Assembly (NCBI GenBank): GCA_017857595.1
Contig: JAFMCU010000004.1
Coordinates: 1 to 64,000 of the forward strand
Direction of reading: 5' to 3'
DNA length: 64,000 nucleotides
From: Thermoprotei archaeon
Lineage (GTDB): Archaea > Thermoproteota > Thermoprotei > Gearchaeales > Gearchaeaceae
Positions 18,902 to 28,850 of the stretch are shown one piece after another (positions within the stretch are counted from its first letter, which is position 1; every line of letters begins with the position of its first letter). A program made the translations under genes and the position numbers. The notes below the pieces were generated by a model. That model was not told where the DNA came from and did not search any database. It saw nothing but the letters and a program-made list of their open reading frames with translations.

Positions 18902-19261
18902 TTATAATAATTTCAATTTTCCAGTAAGTTTATCGATTTCAGCTGAATTATGAGGACCTATTGCAATACATGTAATGGTACCTTCAGGCAACTGAGTTAA
19001 CCCCCTATCTTCGACTAGAACTACATTCAAGTAGTTACTTTTTGCTTTTTCATATAATTCTAATAATTCATCTAAACTGTTAACTTTAACAACAATTTTT
19101 TTTTGACCTTGATTTAACCACTCTTCAGCTATTTTTCTATTCTTTAATAATGTTTCATAAAATGCTGTAACTGCAGCATGAGCGACTTGCGTAGCTATTT
19201 TCCCTTTACCCATTTTTAAATCATTTCTAACTACAATTACTTGTTTTAATTCATCGAGCAT
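18902..19261 (-). CDS. pth2: Peptidyl-tRNA hydrolase, Pth2 type
   Basis: VVRNDLKMGKGKIATQVAHAAVTAF; DRGLTQLPEGTITCIAIGP. Confidence 0.94.
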   Translation of the reverse strand: MLDELKQVIVVRNDLKMGKGKIATQVAHAAVTAFYETLLKNRKIAEEWLNQGQKKIVVKVNSLDELLELYEKAKSNYLNVVLVEDRGLTQLPEGTITCIAIGPHNSAEIDKLTGKLKLL

Positions 19262-19298
19262 TTCACTTGTATATATTTTTGATTATGTAAATAATATA

Positions 19299-20429
19299 AT
19301 GATGTATGATGTGATAGTTGTAGGGGGTGGGCCCACCGGATTAAGCTCCTCTATATCTTTGTTATCTAATGATTTAGATGTTCTTATACTTGAAGAACAT
19401 AAAGAAGTCGGTATTCCTAGGCATTGCACAGGAGTAGTTAGCGAATCTTTGATAAAACTAGTAGGTTACCCAGCGGAAGCAAGCATAATAAATAGAATAA
19501 ATAAAGCAAAATTTAAATCACCTAGCGGTTATACATTCGAGTTATCTTTTGAAAAGTATACCAATTTTATATTAGATAGAATATTATTTGAAAGGAATCT
19601 TCTAAGAGAGTTCGAAAAGAAGGGCGGTAATATACTTTATAATAAAAAAGTAAAGAAAATTGAAATTTTAAATGATAAGGTAGCTGTAAAGTTCGATGGT
19701 AATACATTATATACAAAATTTGTATTTATAGCATCTGGAACTCATGTTAAGTTAATTGATGGATATAAACCACCTAATTCTTTCCCTTCAATTCAATATG
19801 AAATTGAAGACTCCGTTGAAAATAAAAATGAGGTGGAATTAATATTTACTAAAGAAGCTAAAGGATTTTTTTTATGGAAAGCGCCTACATCGGATAATTC
19901 TTATTTAATTGGATTAGGAAGAAAAGACATTTATTCGAAGTACTACTTAGATAGCTTTTTAAAGAAAAATAATATAAAAGGTAAAATAAAAGCCGTGTAT
20001 AGTGGACGGATTATTTTTGATAAGCCTTTGTCTCGTCCTTATTTTAAAAATGCTGTATTGGTTGGGGATGCAGCAGGTCATTCTAAGGCTACAACAGGCG
20101 GTGGACTATTTTATGGAATTTTAGGTTCTAAGATCGCTGCTGAGATAGTAAGCAAGTATTTAGCTAAAGAATTGCCTGTCAATTATGTTGAATTAGAATA
20201 TATGGAAAGAAAGCACGTTATTTCATATTTAAATAACACATACACTTTAGCAAAGTATTTTTATGCCCTTTCAGATAAGCAGTATGACATTTTAATTAAA
20301 GCTCTTTCTAAAATTCAATCAAAAATAAGCATAAATCCTGATTATCAGGATTATCATCATACTTACATAATAGATTTCATATTAAATCCCAAATTGGCCG
20401 TTCAATTTATTAAGAGTTTTATATCTTGA
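19299..20429 (+). CDS. Geranylgeranyl reductase family FAD-dependent oxidoreductase
   Basis: FAD-binding VVGGGPTGLSSSISL; EEHKEVGIPRHCTGVVSESL; AVLVGDAAGHSKATTGGGLFYGI. Confidence 0.88.
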   Translation: MMYDVIVVGGGPTGLSSSISLLSNDLDVLILEEHKEVGIPRHCTGVVSESLIKLVGYPAEASIINRINKAKFKSPSGYTFELSFEKYTNFILDRILFERNLLREFEKKGGNILYNKKVKKIEILNDKVAVKFDGNTLYTKFVFIASGTHVKLIDGYKPPNSFPSIQYEIEDSVENKNEVELIFTKEAKGFFLWKAPTSDNSYLIGLGRKDIYSKYYLDSFLKKNNIKGKIKAVYSGRIIFDKPLSRPYFKNAVLVGDAAGHSKATTGGGLFYGILGSKIAAEIVSKYLAKELPVNYVELEYMERKHVISYLNNTYTLAKYFYALSDKQYDILIKALSKIQSKISINPDYQDYHHTYIIDFILNPKLAVQFIKSFIS

Positions 20430-20485
20430 AATTAACAATTAGGTTAATAAATAATTTGAATGAATTATATGGATAAGTGTTTAGT

Positions 20486-20668
20486 ATGACACATAAACAA
20501 TTAAATTTAGTAAAGTGTTCATCATGCAATAAGCCAATTCCACCATATGAACGCGCTATAAAATTTCCATGTCCTAATTGCGGTCAAACTACTATTATTA
20601 GATGTGAGAGATGTAGAAAATTAGTAAATAATTATATTTGCATAAATTGTGGCTTTAAAGGTCCATAA
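20486..20668 (+). CDS. Zinc-ribbon protein (DUF1610/HVO_2753-like)
   Basis: Four CxxC-type knuckles: CSSC, CPNC, CERC, CINC; immediately upstream of aEF1B, as typical in archaea. Confidence 0.8.
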   Translation: MTHKQLNLVKCSSCNKPIPPYERAIKFPCPNCGQTTIIRCERCRKLVNNYICINCGFKGP

Positions 20669-20670
20669 AA

Positions 20671-20946
20671 ATGGGAAAAGTACTAGTTATAGCAAAAATT
20701 TTGCCAACAAGCATAGAAGTAGATTTGAATAAGATATATGCAGATATAAAGAAAGCTTTACCATCTAATGTAGAACTTAGAGGCTCTAAAATTGAAGATA
20801 TAGCCTATGGATTAAAATCATTAAAAGTACAGCTAGTAATACCAGACGACTTAGAAGGAGGGACAACCAAAATAGAAGAATTTTTATCATCAATAGAAGG
20901 TGTTGAACATGCAGAAATTGAGTTTATATCTTTAGTCAGAGAGTAA
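20671..20946 (+). CDS. ef1b: Elongation factor 1-beta (aEF1B)
   Basis: MGKVLVIAKILPTSIEVDLNKIYADIKKALP...EIEDIAYGLKSLKVQLVIPD; IEGVEHAEIEFISLVRE. Confidence 0.92.
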   Translation: MGKVLVIAKILPTSIEVDLNKIYADIKKALPSNVELRGSKIEDIAYGLKSLKVQLVIPDDLEGGTTKIEEFLSSIEGVEHAEIEFISLVRE

Positions 20947-20956
20947 TCTATATTTA

Positions 20957-23158
20957 ATGCATAGGGCTAATTCTTCAACAAAGGAAAAGAGAGAATTTAT
21001 ATTAAGAGTAGCTGAAGCTAAACAAAAAGATGTAGGAAAAGGAAGAGTTAGAATTGATAGTGAAATTCTTGAAAAATTGAAGCTTGATAAATTATCAATT
21101 GTAGAAATTGAAGGTAAAAATAAAACTACCGCTGTAGCTTTACCAGCGTTTGCTGAAGATGACGGTCTTCAAATAATTAGAATGGACGGTCTTTTAAGAA
21201 AAAACGCAGGTGTATCTTTAGGAGAAAAAGTTATTGTAAGAAAGGCAGAATATAAAGTAGCTGAGGTTGTCAAGTTAGCACCACAAGATCATAGTGTAAG
21301 CATAGATCAGTCGGGCATTTTATATATTAAAAATAAGTTATTAAATCGTCCTGTTATAGAAAATGACCTTATACAAATACCCAGTTTAGAATATGACTTA
21401 TTATTTAAAGTTGTTTCTACAAAGCCAACTGGTATTGTTGTTATAGATTCATCCACTTCATTAGTCGTATTAGAAAAACCAGTTTCAGAAATGCCTAGAA
21501 TAAAAGTTACATATGAAGACATAGGAGGCTTAAAGGATGTCATAGATAAGGTAAGAGAAATGATAGAATTACCACTAAAGTATCCTGAATTATTCAAAAG
21601 ATTAGGAATAGATCCTCCTAAAGGTATTTTATTGTATGGTCCTCCAGGAACTGGTAAAACTTTATTAGCTAGAGCTGTAGCGAATGAAACATCAGCTTAT
21701 TTTATTTCTGTTAATGGTCCAGAGATAATGAATAAATATTATGGAGAATCGGAAGCAAGATTAAGGGAGATATTTGAAGAAGCAAGACAACATGCACCTT
21801 CAATCATTTTTATAGATGAAATAGATGCGATTGCTCCAAGACGGGAAGATGTTCATGGAGAAGTAGAAAAAAGGGTTGTAGCTCAATTACTTGCGTTGAT
21901 GGATGGATTGGAACAGAGAGACAATGTGATCGTAATAGGGGCTACAAATATGCCTAATATGATCGATCCTGCTTTGAGAAGACCAGGTAGATTTGATAGA
22001 GAAATAGAGTTTCATGTACCTAATAGTTCAGAAAGATTGGAGATATTACAAATACATACTAGAAATATGCCTCTTGCTGAAGATGTCGATCTTAAGCATC
22101 TAGCTGAAATCACACATGGATTTGTAGGAGCAGACCTAGCTGCTTTAACAAGGGAAGCCGCTATGAAAGCAATAAGAAGATATTTGCCAAATTTAGATAT
22201 TAAAGAAAAATTACCACAGGAAGTTATAGAAAAAATAGAAGTAAATTACAAAGATTTCTTAGAAGCGTTAAAAAGCATCACCCCTACAGCTATGCGTGAA
22301 GTTTATTTTGAAAAGCCAAATGTAAGAATGGAAGACATAGGAGGTTTGGAAGATGTAAAAAAAGAGCTTGAGGAATCTATAATTTTGCCAATTAAAAGAC
22401 CTGATATTTATGAGAGATTAGGTATCGATAATGTGAGAGGAATATTGCTAGTTGGTCCTCCTGGTACAGGAAAAACTATGTTAGCAAAAGCTATAGCAAA
22501 TGAAAGTGGTCTTAACTTTATATCAGTTAATGGTCCAGAAGTTTATAGCAAATGGGTAGGTGAGTCTGAACGAACTATAAGAGAGATCTTTAGAAAAGCT
22601 AAGACAGCATCGCCTTCAATTATATTTTTCGACGAGATTGAATCAATTGCTCCATTACGTTCATCATATTCAGCAAATGAAGTATATAGTTTAGTTTTAT
22701 CTCAATTTCTTACCGAATTGGACGGTTTCAAAAGCAGCGACCAAATTTTTGTGGTTGGTGCAACTAATAGACCAGATTTGCTTGACCCTGCTATTTTAAG
22801 ACCAGGTAGATTTGATAAAGTAATACTAATATTGCCCCCGAATGAATTAGAGAGGCTTAGCATATTTAAAATATACACCAAAAAGATGCCTTTAGCAAAT
22901 GACGTTAATTTGGAAGAACTAGCTAAGATAACAAATTTATACACAGGTTCAGATATAAAGAATGTTTGTAGAGAAGCAGCTTTATTGGCTTTGCGAGAAG
23001 ATCCCAACACAAATAAAATTTATATGAGACATTTTATGGACGCTTTGAAAAGAATTAAACCTTCTACAGATGAAACAATGATAAACTTCTATTTATCATG
23101 GTATAATAAATCAAAGCAAATATTCCAAACTAAACCATCTCCTATTACATTTGTATGA
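20957..23158 (+). CDS. cdc48: CDC48/VAT-type AAA+ ATPase
   Basis: N-domain plus two AAA domains (GPPGTGKT twice, [28 protein letters not shown]). Confidence 0.96.
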   Translation: MHRANSSTKEKREFILRVAEAKQKDVGKGRVRIDSEILEKLKLDKLSIVEIEGKNKTTAVALPAFAEDDGLQIIRMDGLLRKNAGVSLGEKVIVRKAEYKVAEVVKLAPQDHSVSIDQSGILYIKNKLLNRPVIENDLIQIPSLEYDLLFKVVSTKPTGIVVIDSSTSLVVLEKPVSEMPRIKVTYEDIGGLKDVIDKVREMIELPLKYPELFKRLGIDPPKGILLYGPPGTGKTLLARAVANETSAYFISVNGPEIMNKYYGESEARLREIFEEARQHAPSIIFIDEIDAIAPRREDVHGEVEKRVVAQLLALMDGLEQRDNVIVIGATNMPNMIDPALRRPGRFDREIEFHVPNSSERLEILQIHTRNMPLAEDVDLKHLAEITHGFVGADLAALTREAAMKAIRRYLPNLDIKEKLPQEVIEKIEVNYKDFLEALKSITPTAMREVYFEKPNVRMEDIGGLEDVKKELEESIILPIKRPDIYERLGIDNVRGILLVGPPGTGKTMLAKAIANESGLNFISVNGPEVYSKWVGESERTIREIFRKAKTASPSIIFFDEIESIAPLRSSYSANEVYSLVLSQFLTELDGFKSSDQIFVVGATNRPDLLDPAILRPGRFDKVILILPPNELERLSIFKIYTKKMPLANDVNLEELAKITNLYTGSDIKNVCREAALLALREDPNTNKIYMRHFMDALKRIKPSTDETMINFYLSWYNKSKQIFQTKPSPITFV

Positions 23159-23370
23159 GTTATACTAATATACCTTTAGAGAATATAATTTGGGACATTA
23201 TTAGAAAGAAACAAAAGTTAACAGAGAAGGAACTTTTAAGTGAACTAAAAAAAGTAGATAATGATTTATCTACTAGAGATATATATAGAGCATTGATGGT
23301 ACTTGAGTTATTTGGAAAGATAATAGTATTGACACAGAAGGAAGGTAAATTGATCATGCTAAGAAGTTAA
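23155..23370 (+). CDS. Small winged-helix-like protein
   Basis: 71-aa ORF overlapping cdc48 stop by 4 nt (ATGA); LTEKELLSELKKVDNDLSTRDIYRALMVLELFGKIIVL. Confidence 0.65.
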   Translation: MSYTNIPLENIIWDIIRKKQKLTEKELLSELKKVDNDLSTRDIYRALMVLELFGKIIVLTQKEGKLIMLRS

Positions 23371-23372
23371 TT

Positions 23373-24404
23373 ATGGGTGTTGATTTATCAGAAATAATTC
23401 AAAGGAAAATAATTAAATTAGACGACTTAAAAGGTAAAATAATTGCTATAGACGCATATAATGCACTTTATCAATATTTAGCTGCCATAAGGCAACAAGA
23501 TGGAAAACCTTTAATGAATAGGTTTGGAGAAATAACAAGTCATCTATCAGGTCTGTTTTATAGAACTATAAATCTCTTAGAGCTTGGTATAAAACCAGTA
23601 TATGTATTTGATGGTAAACCTCCTGAATTGAAATATAAGGAATTAGAAAGACGTATAAAAGTAAAGGAGGAGGCTGAGAAGCAATATCAAAAGGCTATAG
23701 AAAGTGGGGAAATAGAAGAAGCAAGAAGTTATGCTCAAAGAGCTATTAGATTAACAGATAGGATGGTTGATGATTCTATCAGATTATTAACTTACATGGG
23801 CATTCCATATGTAAAAAGCCCTTCAGAAGGTGAGGCGCAGGCTGCATATATAGCCAAAAAAGGAGATGCATGGGCTGCAGCTAGCCAAGATTATGATTCT
23901 TTACTTTACGCTTCACCACGACTGGTGAGAAATTTAGCTATAACTGGTAAACGTAAAGTACCTAAAATGGACGCATATGTAGAGGTGCTACCTGAGCTGA
24001 TAATTTTAGAAGAGGTATTATCTAGTCTAAAAATTACACAAGAACAATTAATTGAGCTAGGCATATTAATTGGAACTGATTATAATCCTGAAGGATTTGA
24101 AAGAATTGGTCCTAAAACAGCTCTCAATTTAATTAAAAAATATGGAAATTTACGTATGGCTTTAAAGAGTATAAATATCGAGTACAAAGATGAGTATGAT
24201 AAGATAAAAAGCATTTTTCTAAATCCAAATGTAACAGATAACTATAAGCTAGAATGGAATTTACCAGACGAAGGGAAAGTAATTTCCTTTTTAACAGGCG
24301 AAAAAGATTTCTCACAAGAAAGAGTAAAAAATGCACTACAAAGGATTAGACAATCACCTGTATTTAAAAAGTCCCAATCTGGGCTTGAAGCTTGGTTTGG
24401 TTAA
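23373..24404 (+). CDS. fen1: Flap endonuclease 1
   Basis: MGVDLSEII, KGKIIAIDAYNALYQYL, VYVFDGKPPELKYKE, SPSEGEAQAAYIAKKGDAWAAASQDYDSLLYA, PIP box-like SGLEAWFG. Confidence 0.96.
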   Translation: MGVDLSEIIQRKIIKLDDLKGKIIAIDAYNALYQYLAAIRQQDGKPLMNRFGEITSHLSGLFYRTINLLELGIKPVYVFDGKPPELKYKELERRIKVKEEAEKQYQKAIESGEIEEARSYAQRAIRLTDRMVDDSIRLLTYMGIPYVKSPSEGEAQAAYIAKKGDAWAAASQDYDSLLYASPRLVRNLAITGKRKVPKMDAYVEVLPELIILEEVLSSLKITQEQLIELGILIGTDYNPEGFERIGPKTALNLIKKYGNLRMALKSINIEYKDEYDKIKSIFLNPNVTDNYKLEWNLPDEGKVISFLTGEKDFSQERVKNALQRIRQSPVFKKSQSGLEAWFG

Positions 24405-24430
24405 AATTTACAAATTTTATTAAATCAAAC

Positions 24431-25078
24431 TTATTCTGATGATGAAAAAACGCGTCCAGAACCTTTTAGTGGAACAAATGCCACATTACCTAAATTTTCT
24501 ATCTTTATTTTTCCATCTTTTTTGATAACTTTTATTAAATCTTGATAGTATAAATCTGAACCTATTGGAATAATTAATCGCCCATTATCTTTTATTACTT
24601 CCAAATATTCTTTCGGTAAATTTTTTGAACAAGCAGTTACTATAACAGCATCGAATTTATTTCGTAAAGGTATCGAATAAGTGGCATCTGCATTTATTAC
24701 ATGCACATAAGCATCTAAGCCTAATTTTCTTAAATTTTTTTTAGCAAATACGGCTAAATCTTTAATTATTTCAATACTAATAACTTCTTGTTTTGTTATA
24801 TAATTATATATAGAAGCCATGTAACCGGATCCAGTTCCAATTTCTAACACATTATCATTTTCGCTCAAGTTTATTGATTCACATATAATAGCTATCATAT
24901 GAATAGCAGATGTAGTTTGATTGTGACCTATAGGTATAGGCGTATCCAAATCTGCATAATGTTTTACTTCATCAGGTAAGAATTCTTTTCTAGGAATGTC
25001 TTTAAGAGCATCCTCCACTATTTTCCTTTTAATTATCCCAATTTGTTTCAATTCTTCTAATACTGTTTCGATCCTCAA
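24431..25078 (-). CDS. pcm: Protein-L-isoaspartate O-methyltransferase
   Basis: IGHNQTTSAIHMIAIICE; VLEIGTGSGYMASIYN. Confidence 0.93.
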   Translation of the reverse strand: MRIETVLEELKQIGIIKRKIVEDALKDIPRKEFLPDEVKHYADLDTPIPIGHNQTTSAIHMIAIICESINLSENDNVLEIGTGSGYMASIYNYITKQEVISIEIIKDLAVFAKKNLRKLGLDAYVHVINADATYSIPLRNKFDAVIVTACSKNLPKEYLEVIKDNGRLIIPIGSDLYYQDLIKVIKKDGKIKIENLGNVAFVPLKGSGRVFSSSE

Positions 25079-25146
25079 TCTAAATTTTAATTACTATTTA
25101 TGGTTTAAATTTGCATATTTAATTATTAAAGTTTCCTAATAAATTT

Positions 25147-25599
25147 GTGAAAACTAAGAAGGTTATGGTTGCAGGCTCTTTCGAAATTTTACATCCTGGT
25201 CATATTTATTTGCTGAAGGAAGCTAAAAAGTTGGGTAAGGTTTTTGTCGTAGTTTCAAGTGATTATAATTTTGAAAGATTTAAGAAAAGAAAACCAGTTA
25301 TTGATGAAAAACAAAGACTCGAAGTAATTAAAAGTATAAAATATGTTGATGAAGCAATTATTGGGAATCCTAAGGATAATATTTTTGAAATAATTTTAAA
25401 AATTAAACCTGATATATTATTACTAGGTCCCGACCAAAATATAGATGAACATGCATTAAATGAATTTCTAATAAAACATAATTTAAATATTGAAGTTAGA
25501 AGATTGACAAAAAAATTGGAAGGTGAATTATATAGCAGTAGTAAAATCATAGAAAAGATTATAAAAACATTTAGTGATAAATCTCTTATGGGCCCGTAG
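25147..25599 (+). CDS. ribL: FAD synthetase-like cytidylyl/adenylyltransferase
   Basis: GSFEILHPGHIYLLKEAKKLG; KRKPVIDEKQRLEVIKSIKYVDEAIIG; stop lies inside the downstream tRNA gene. Confidence 0.85.
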   Translation: MKTKKVMVAGSFEILHPGHIYLLKEAKKLGKVFVVVSSDYNFERFKKRKPVIDEKQRLEVIKSIKYVDEAIIGNPKDNIFEIILKIKPDILLLGPDQNIDEHALNEFLIKHNLNIEVRRLTKKLEGELYSSSKIIEKIIKTFSDKSLMGP

Positions 25600-25663
25600 C
25601 TTAGCCAGGTTGAGCACTCGGCTCTTAACCGAGGGGTCGTGGGTTCGAATCCCACCGGGCCCG
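25590..25663 (+). tRNA. tRNA-Lys(CUU)
   Basis: GGGCCCG...CUCGG-CUCUUAA-CCGAG...GUGGGUUCGAAUCCCAC-CGGGCCC-G. Confidence 0.94.
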
Positions 25664-25673
25664 TTTTTTATTG

Positions 25674-27008
25674 TTAGTAATGATACAGTCCTAGTATTAT
25701 TAATCCTATAATGCTAACTACTAGAGAAGCTAGTGATAATTTTTTCTTAACTAAATACTCATAGCCAAAAATTGATGCCATTGGTATTGCGAAAGCTAGT
25801 AATAAGTTACCGCTAAAAATTCCTGGAAAAGTAAGCAGTAATAATATTGAACTTGCTGGCTCATTTTTAAAATCTATTTCTTGTACAACCTTATATAATA
25901 TAAAACCTGAAACAGTTGCCAATGCAGGGGATGTGGCCCATAAAAGTATTGAAAATGGTAACTTTGAAAGGAACGGAGCAAAAAACAATACAGGTATAAA
26001 TATTAGTCCTGTAATAATACTTGCAATTCCTGTTCTAGCACCGGCTGTTACTGCTCCAGCGCTTTCAATATAAGTACCAACAGTCGGTTGCCCTAGTAGC
26101 GCGCCTACAGCTGTTGAAACTCCCTCTACTCGCATCACTTTCTCGATTACTTCTTCTTCATTTTTTAATTTGAATGGTGTTACTAATGCTTTTAATGTTC
26201 CAGTAACATCCACTAATTCAACAAGTAAGAATATTGTTACTAATGCTTTTAATGTTCCAGTAACATCCACTAATTCAACAAGTAAGAATATAAGAATAAA
26301 AGGAGCCCATTTCCAAGAGTTAATAAAATCAACTTTTAAAATTACGTTCGTAGGATCAGCTATTCCAAAGTTGAAAGAAGGGTAGCTTGTATTGAATATG
26401 AATGGAACTAAAATTAAAGCGATTATTATGCTTACAATTAAACTTGCTCCTTTTAATGCTTGAGGTAAATATCTATATAGAAAAATAATTACTGCAGCTA
26501 GAATAAAAAATGTAATTACTGTAGGAGATTTATAGTCTCCAGGTATTGTAGGTAAACCGGTATTTGAAGGTAAAAAAATCCCTGCATCTGATAATGCAAG
26601 ATAAAGGAGGAAAACCGCTACAGCAAATCCCCATGTTAAAGATAGTTCTCTAGGAATTGATTGACCAAATCTTTTTCTTAACCCAATTATAGTGATTATA
26701 AAAAATATTATTCCTGACCAAAATACTACTCCTAGTGCATCATTGTAGGGTATTTTCAAAGATGCGACCATAACAAATGCGAAAAATGCATTCTCGCCCA
26801 TATATACACTCTGGACAAATGGAACATTTGCGTATAAACCATTAACTATGGTAAATATTATTGTTACAAGTATAGTCGTTGTCATTAACGCTCCGAATAA
26901 ATTTGGATCAATTCCGCCTGAAACTATTGTAGGGTTTAATATTAAGGCATAAGATACTAAAGAAGCGTTAACTAATCCTCCTATTATTTCTTCTGTTCTA
27001 ATTTTCAT
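25674..27008 (-). CDS. NCS2/AzgA-like nucleobase (xanthine/uracil/guanine-type) permease
   Basis: Multi-TM protein with VELVDVTGTLKAL and QPTVGTYIESAGAVTAGARTGIASIITGL; contains an exact 57-bp internal duplication. Confidence 0.87.
   Translation of the reverse strand: MKIRTEEIIGGLVNASLVSYALILNPTIVSGGIDPNLFGALMTTTILVTIIFTIVNGLYANVPFVQSVYMGENAFFAFVMVASLKIPYNDALGVVFWSGIIFFIITIIGLRKRFGQSIPRELSLTWGFAVAVFLLYLALSDAGIFLPSNTGLPTIPGDYKSPTVITFFILAAVIIFLYRYLPQALKGASLIVSIIIALILVPFIFNTSYPSFNFGIADPTNVILKVDFINSWKWAPFILIFLLVELVDVTGTLKALVTIFLLVELVDVTGTLKALVTPFKLKNEEEVIEKVMRVEGVSTAVGALLGQPTVGTYIESAGAVTAGARTGIASIITGLIFIPVLFFAPFLSKLPFSILLWATSPALATVSGFILYKVVQEIDFKNEPASSILLLLTFPGIFSGNLLLAFAIPMASIFGYEYLVKKKLSLASLVVSIIGLIILGLYHY
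26178..26291. repeat. Exact 2 x 57-bp in-frame tandem duplication inside the NCS2 permease CDS
   Basis: gttactaatgcttttaatgttccagtaacatccactaattcaacaagtaagaatat(t) repeated with no mismatch at period 57; protein shows IFLLVELVDVTGTLKALVT twice. Confidence 0.97.
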
Positions 27009-27130
27009 TAAGCCATTAAATAAATGTCTATATTTAAGTTCTTCTTATTAAACAAAGTTAATAAAATAATCGATAACAATTCAATATAATTTTAATATAA
27101 AAATAAGAATAAAATCAAAAAAATTTATAT

Positions 27131-27532
27131 CTACTTCTCGAATATTCTAAATCCGTCTCTTTTTACTTTATGGACGGTGTAGAATTTAGGTTTTAGCCTT
27201 TCGACTATGTAATTAAATGCTTTAGTGGGATTACTTTTATTTCCGCAAGTATAAACATCTACGCTAGCGTAATTGTATTCAACCCATGTATGTATTGTTA
27301 TATGACTTTCAGTAATTAATGCTATAACTGAGACACCGCCTTTTTCTCCGCTCATTGTCCATGATTTCACTTCTACTAAATGCATATTTGCCAGCTTAAT
27401 CGCATTTAGAACAGTTTCTTTTAGATATTCCTCAGAATTTATTAAATTTTTGTCGCATTCGTATAAGTTTCCATAAACATGTTTGCCAATGATTTTTGTC
27501 TCCTTCCTCGACTCTAAAACGCTCTCCGACAC
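27131..27532 (-). CDS. speD: S-adenosylmethionine decarboxylase family proenzyme (AdoMetDC or archaeal arginine decarboxylase)
   Basis: GKHVYGNLYECDKNLIN; GGVSVIALITESHITIHTWVEYNYASVDVYTCGN. Substrate class not resolved. Confidence 0.9.
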   Translation of the reverse strand: MSESVLESRKETKIIGKHVYGNLYECDKNLINSEEYLKETVLNAIKLANMHLVEVKSWTMSGEKGGVSVIALITESHITIHTWVEYNYASVDVYTCGNKSNPTKAFNYIVERLKPKFYTVHKVKRDGFRIFEK

Positions 27533-27597
27533 TTACTTTTTTCTTGTTTATTTTTATCATAGAAAAGTATTTAAACTTTTATTAAAAGTATCTCTAA

Positions 27598-28395
27598 ATG
27601 ACTTATAATTCTAATAGTTTAAATTCTACATTAACCTCGCTCATGGATGAAACAGATTATAGTTTCGATGATAAACTAATAAACTATGAATTAAGGCTTA
27701 CAACGGTTCATCTTTTAAGAGCTTTGAAAAGTATAATGAGTTATAACGAACTTTCAAAGTTATTCAATATTAATATTTCTCTTTTATGCAGGTATATTAA
27801 AGGTCAAGTAATACCGAGTCTTGAAGTTGCAAGAAATATTATCAATATAGCTATGCAAGAAAAATTATTCATCAAATTATTGCACAAAAATTATGAAGAA
27901 TCAAGTAGCAATTCAATAAATCCTGACATCTTCTATTTTATTTCAGCATATGTAGCTTACTTAATTAATTTTTCTTCTATAGACAAAATTGTTTGCTTTT
28001 TTCCGAAAGACGCAATGTTTGGTTATTCTCTCTCCTTAAACATTGGTAAAAAATTATTATTTGCCTATAACGAACGTTCCCTATTTCCTGAAAAGTATTA
28101 CGAACATGTGTATTATATACGTTCGCAAATAGGATATGAAGATTTAAAAAGGTCTGTTGCAATACCAAAAAATTCAATTAAAAATTCAGACAGACTTGTA
28201 ATTGCTGGATTTTACTTAGAAAATATTGAAGATTACATTAATTTGCTTATCTTGTTAAAAAAAGTAAAATTAAAAGTGGAGGTAAAGTATTGCATATTTA
28301 TATCAACCATTAGCAAAAAATTATACGAAATCTTTACCGAAAAAGTAAAAAATATTGCAGAAGAATGCACCACAATATTAGTTTCAGCTTTGTAA
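27598..28395 (+). CDS. HTH plus phosphoribosyltransferase-like (GfcR/OPRT-like) putative regulator
   Basis: N-terminal XRE/PurR-like HTH (MSYNELSKLFNINISLLCRYIKGQVIPSLEVARNI) plus PRTase-like fold with a PRPP loop that looks degenerate. Confidence 0.65.
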   Translation: MTYNSNSLNSTLTSLMDETDYSFDDKLINYELRLTTVHLLRALKSIMSYNELSKLFNINISLLCRYIKGQVIPSLEVARNIINIAMQEKLFIKLLHKNYEESSSNSINPDIFYFISAYVAYLINFSSIDKIVCFFPKDAMFGYSLSLNIGKKLLFAYNERSLFPEKYYEHVYYIRSQIGYEDLKRSVAIPKNSIKNSDRLVIAGFYLENIEDYINLLILLKKVKLKVEVKYCIFISTISKKLYEIFTEKVKNIAEECTTILVSAL

Positions 28396-28466
28396 AAATT
28401 GTGAACGTTATAATACTTAAGCTGCACTAACGCAAATATAAATAATTGTTCTAGAAAGTTATTTAA

Positions 28467-28850
28467 TTGATTGAAAATATGTTATCAGACGATGATAATA
28501 ATATTGATATTTTAGATAAATTAGAATCAGCACATTTAAGCTGGCAACATATTAAAGTAATGTTAATATCAGGTGCCAGCTTTTTCACCGACGCTTACGA
28601 TCTTTTTGTTATCGGTGTTGTTTTATTAATGATAATCCCTATATTCAATTTAGATAGCACATTAGCTGGTTTGGTTGCTAGTTCAGCTTTATTCGGTGCA
28701 GTTATAGGGCCTATAATATTTGGGTACATTGGAGATAAGTTTGGTCGAGTTTTTTCTTATTGGACTACTGTGTTGATACTAGTAATAGGCGCACTGGGCT
28801 CGGCATTTTCCTTCTCGGTGTTAGAACTAATAGCTTGGCTTTCATATTAG
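28467..28850 (+). CDS. MFS (PHS-like) transporter, N-terminal fragment, frameshifted
   Basis: TM1-4 of sugar/phosphate MFS (SGASFFTDAYDLFVIG; GPIIFGYIGDKFGR); terminates after LELIAWLSY*. Confidence 0.8.
   Translation: MIENMLSDDDNNIDILDKLESAHLSWQHIKVMLISGASFFTDAYDLFVIGVVLLMIIPIFNLDSTLAGLVASSALFGAVIGPIIFGYIGDKFGRVFSYWTTVLILVIGALGSAFSFSVLELIAWLSY

Noticed and set aside
26170-26385. 71-aa + strand ORF with repeated VTNAFNVPVTSTNSTSKNI
   Set aside because: Artefact of the 57-bp duplication read on the opposite strand of the permease gene.
27555-27597. AAAAGTATTTAAACTTTTATTAAAAGTAT repeat upstream of the HTH-PRTase gene as an autoregulatory site
   Set aside because: Short AT-rich repeat without a second occurrence; likely promoter/TATA sequence, too weak to support.
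28760-28850. Programmed -1 frameshifting in the MFS gene
   Set aside because: No obvious slippery heptamer plus structure at the junction; a missing base explains the data more simply, though recoding cannot be excluded.
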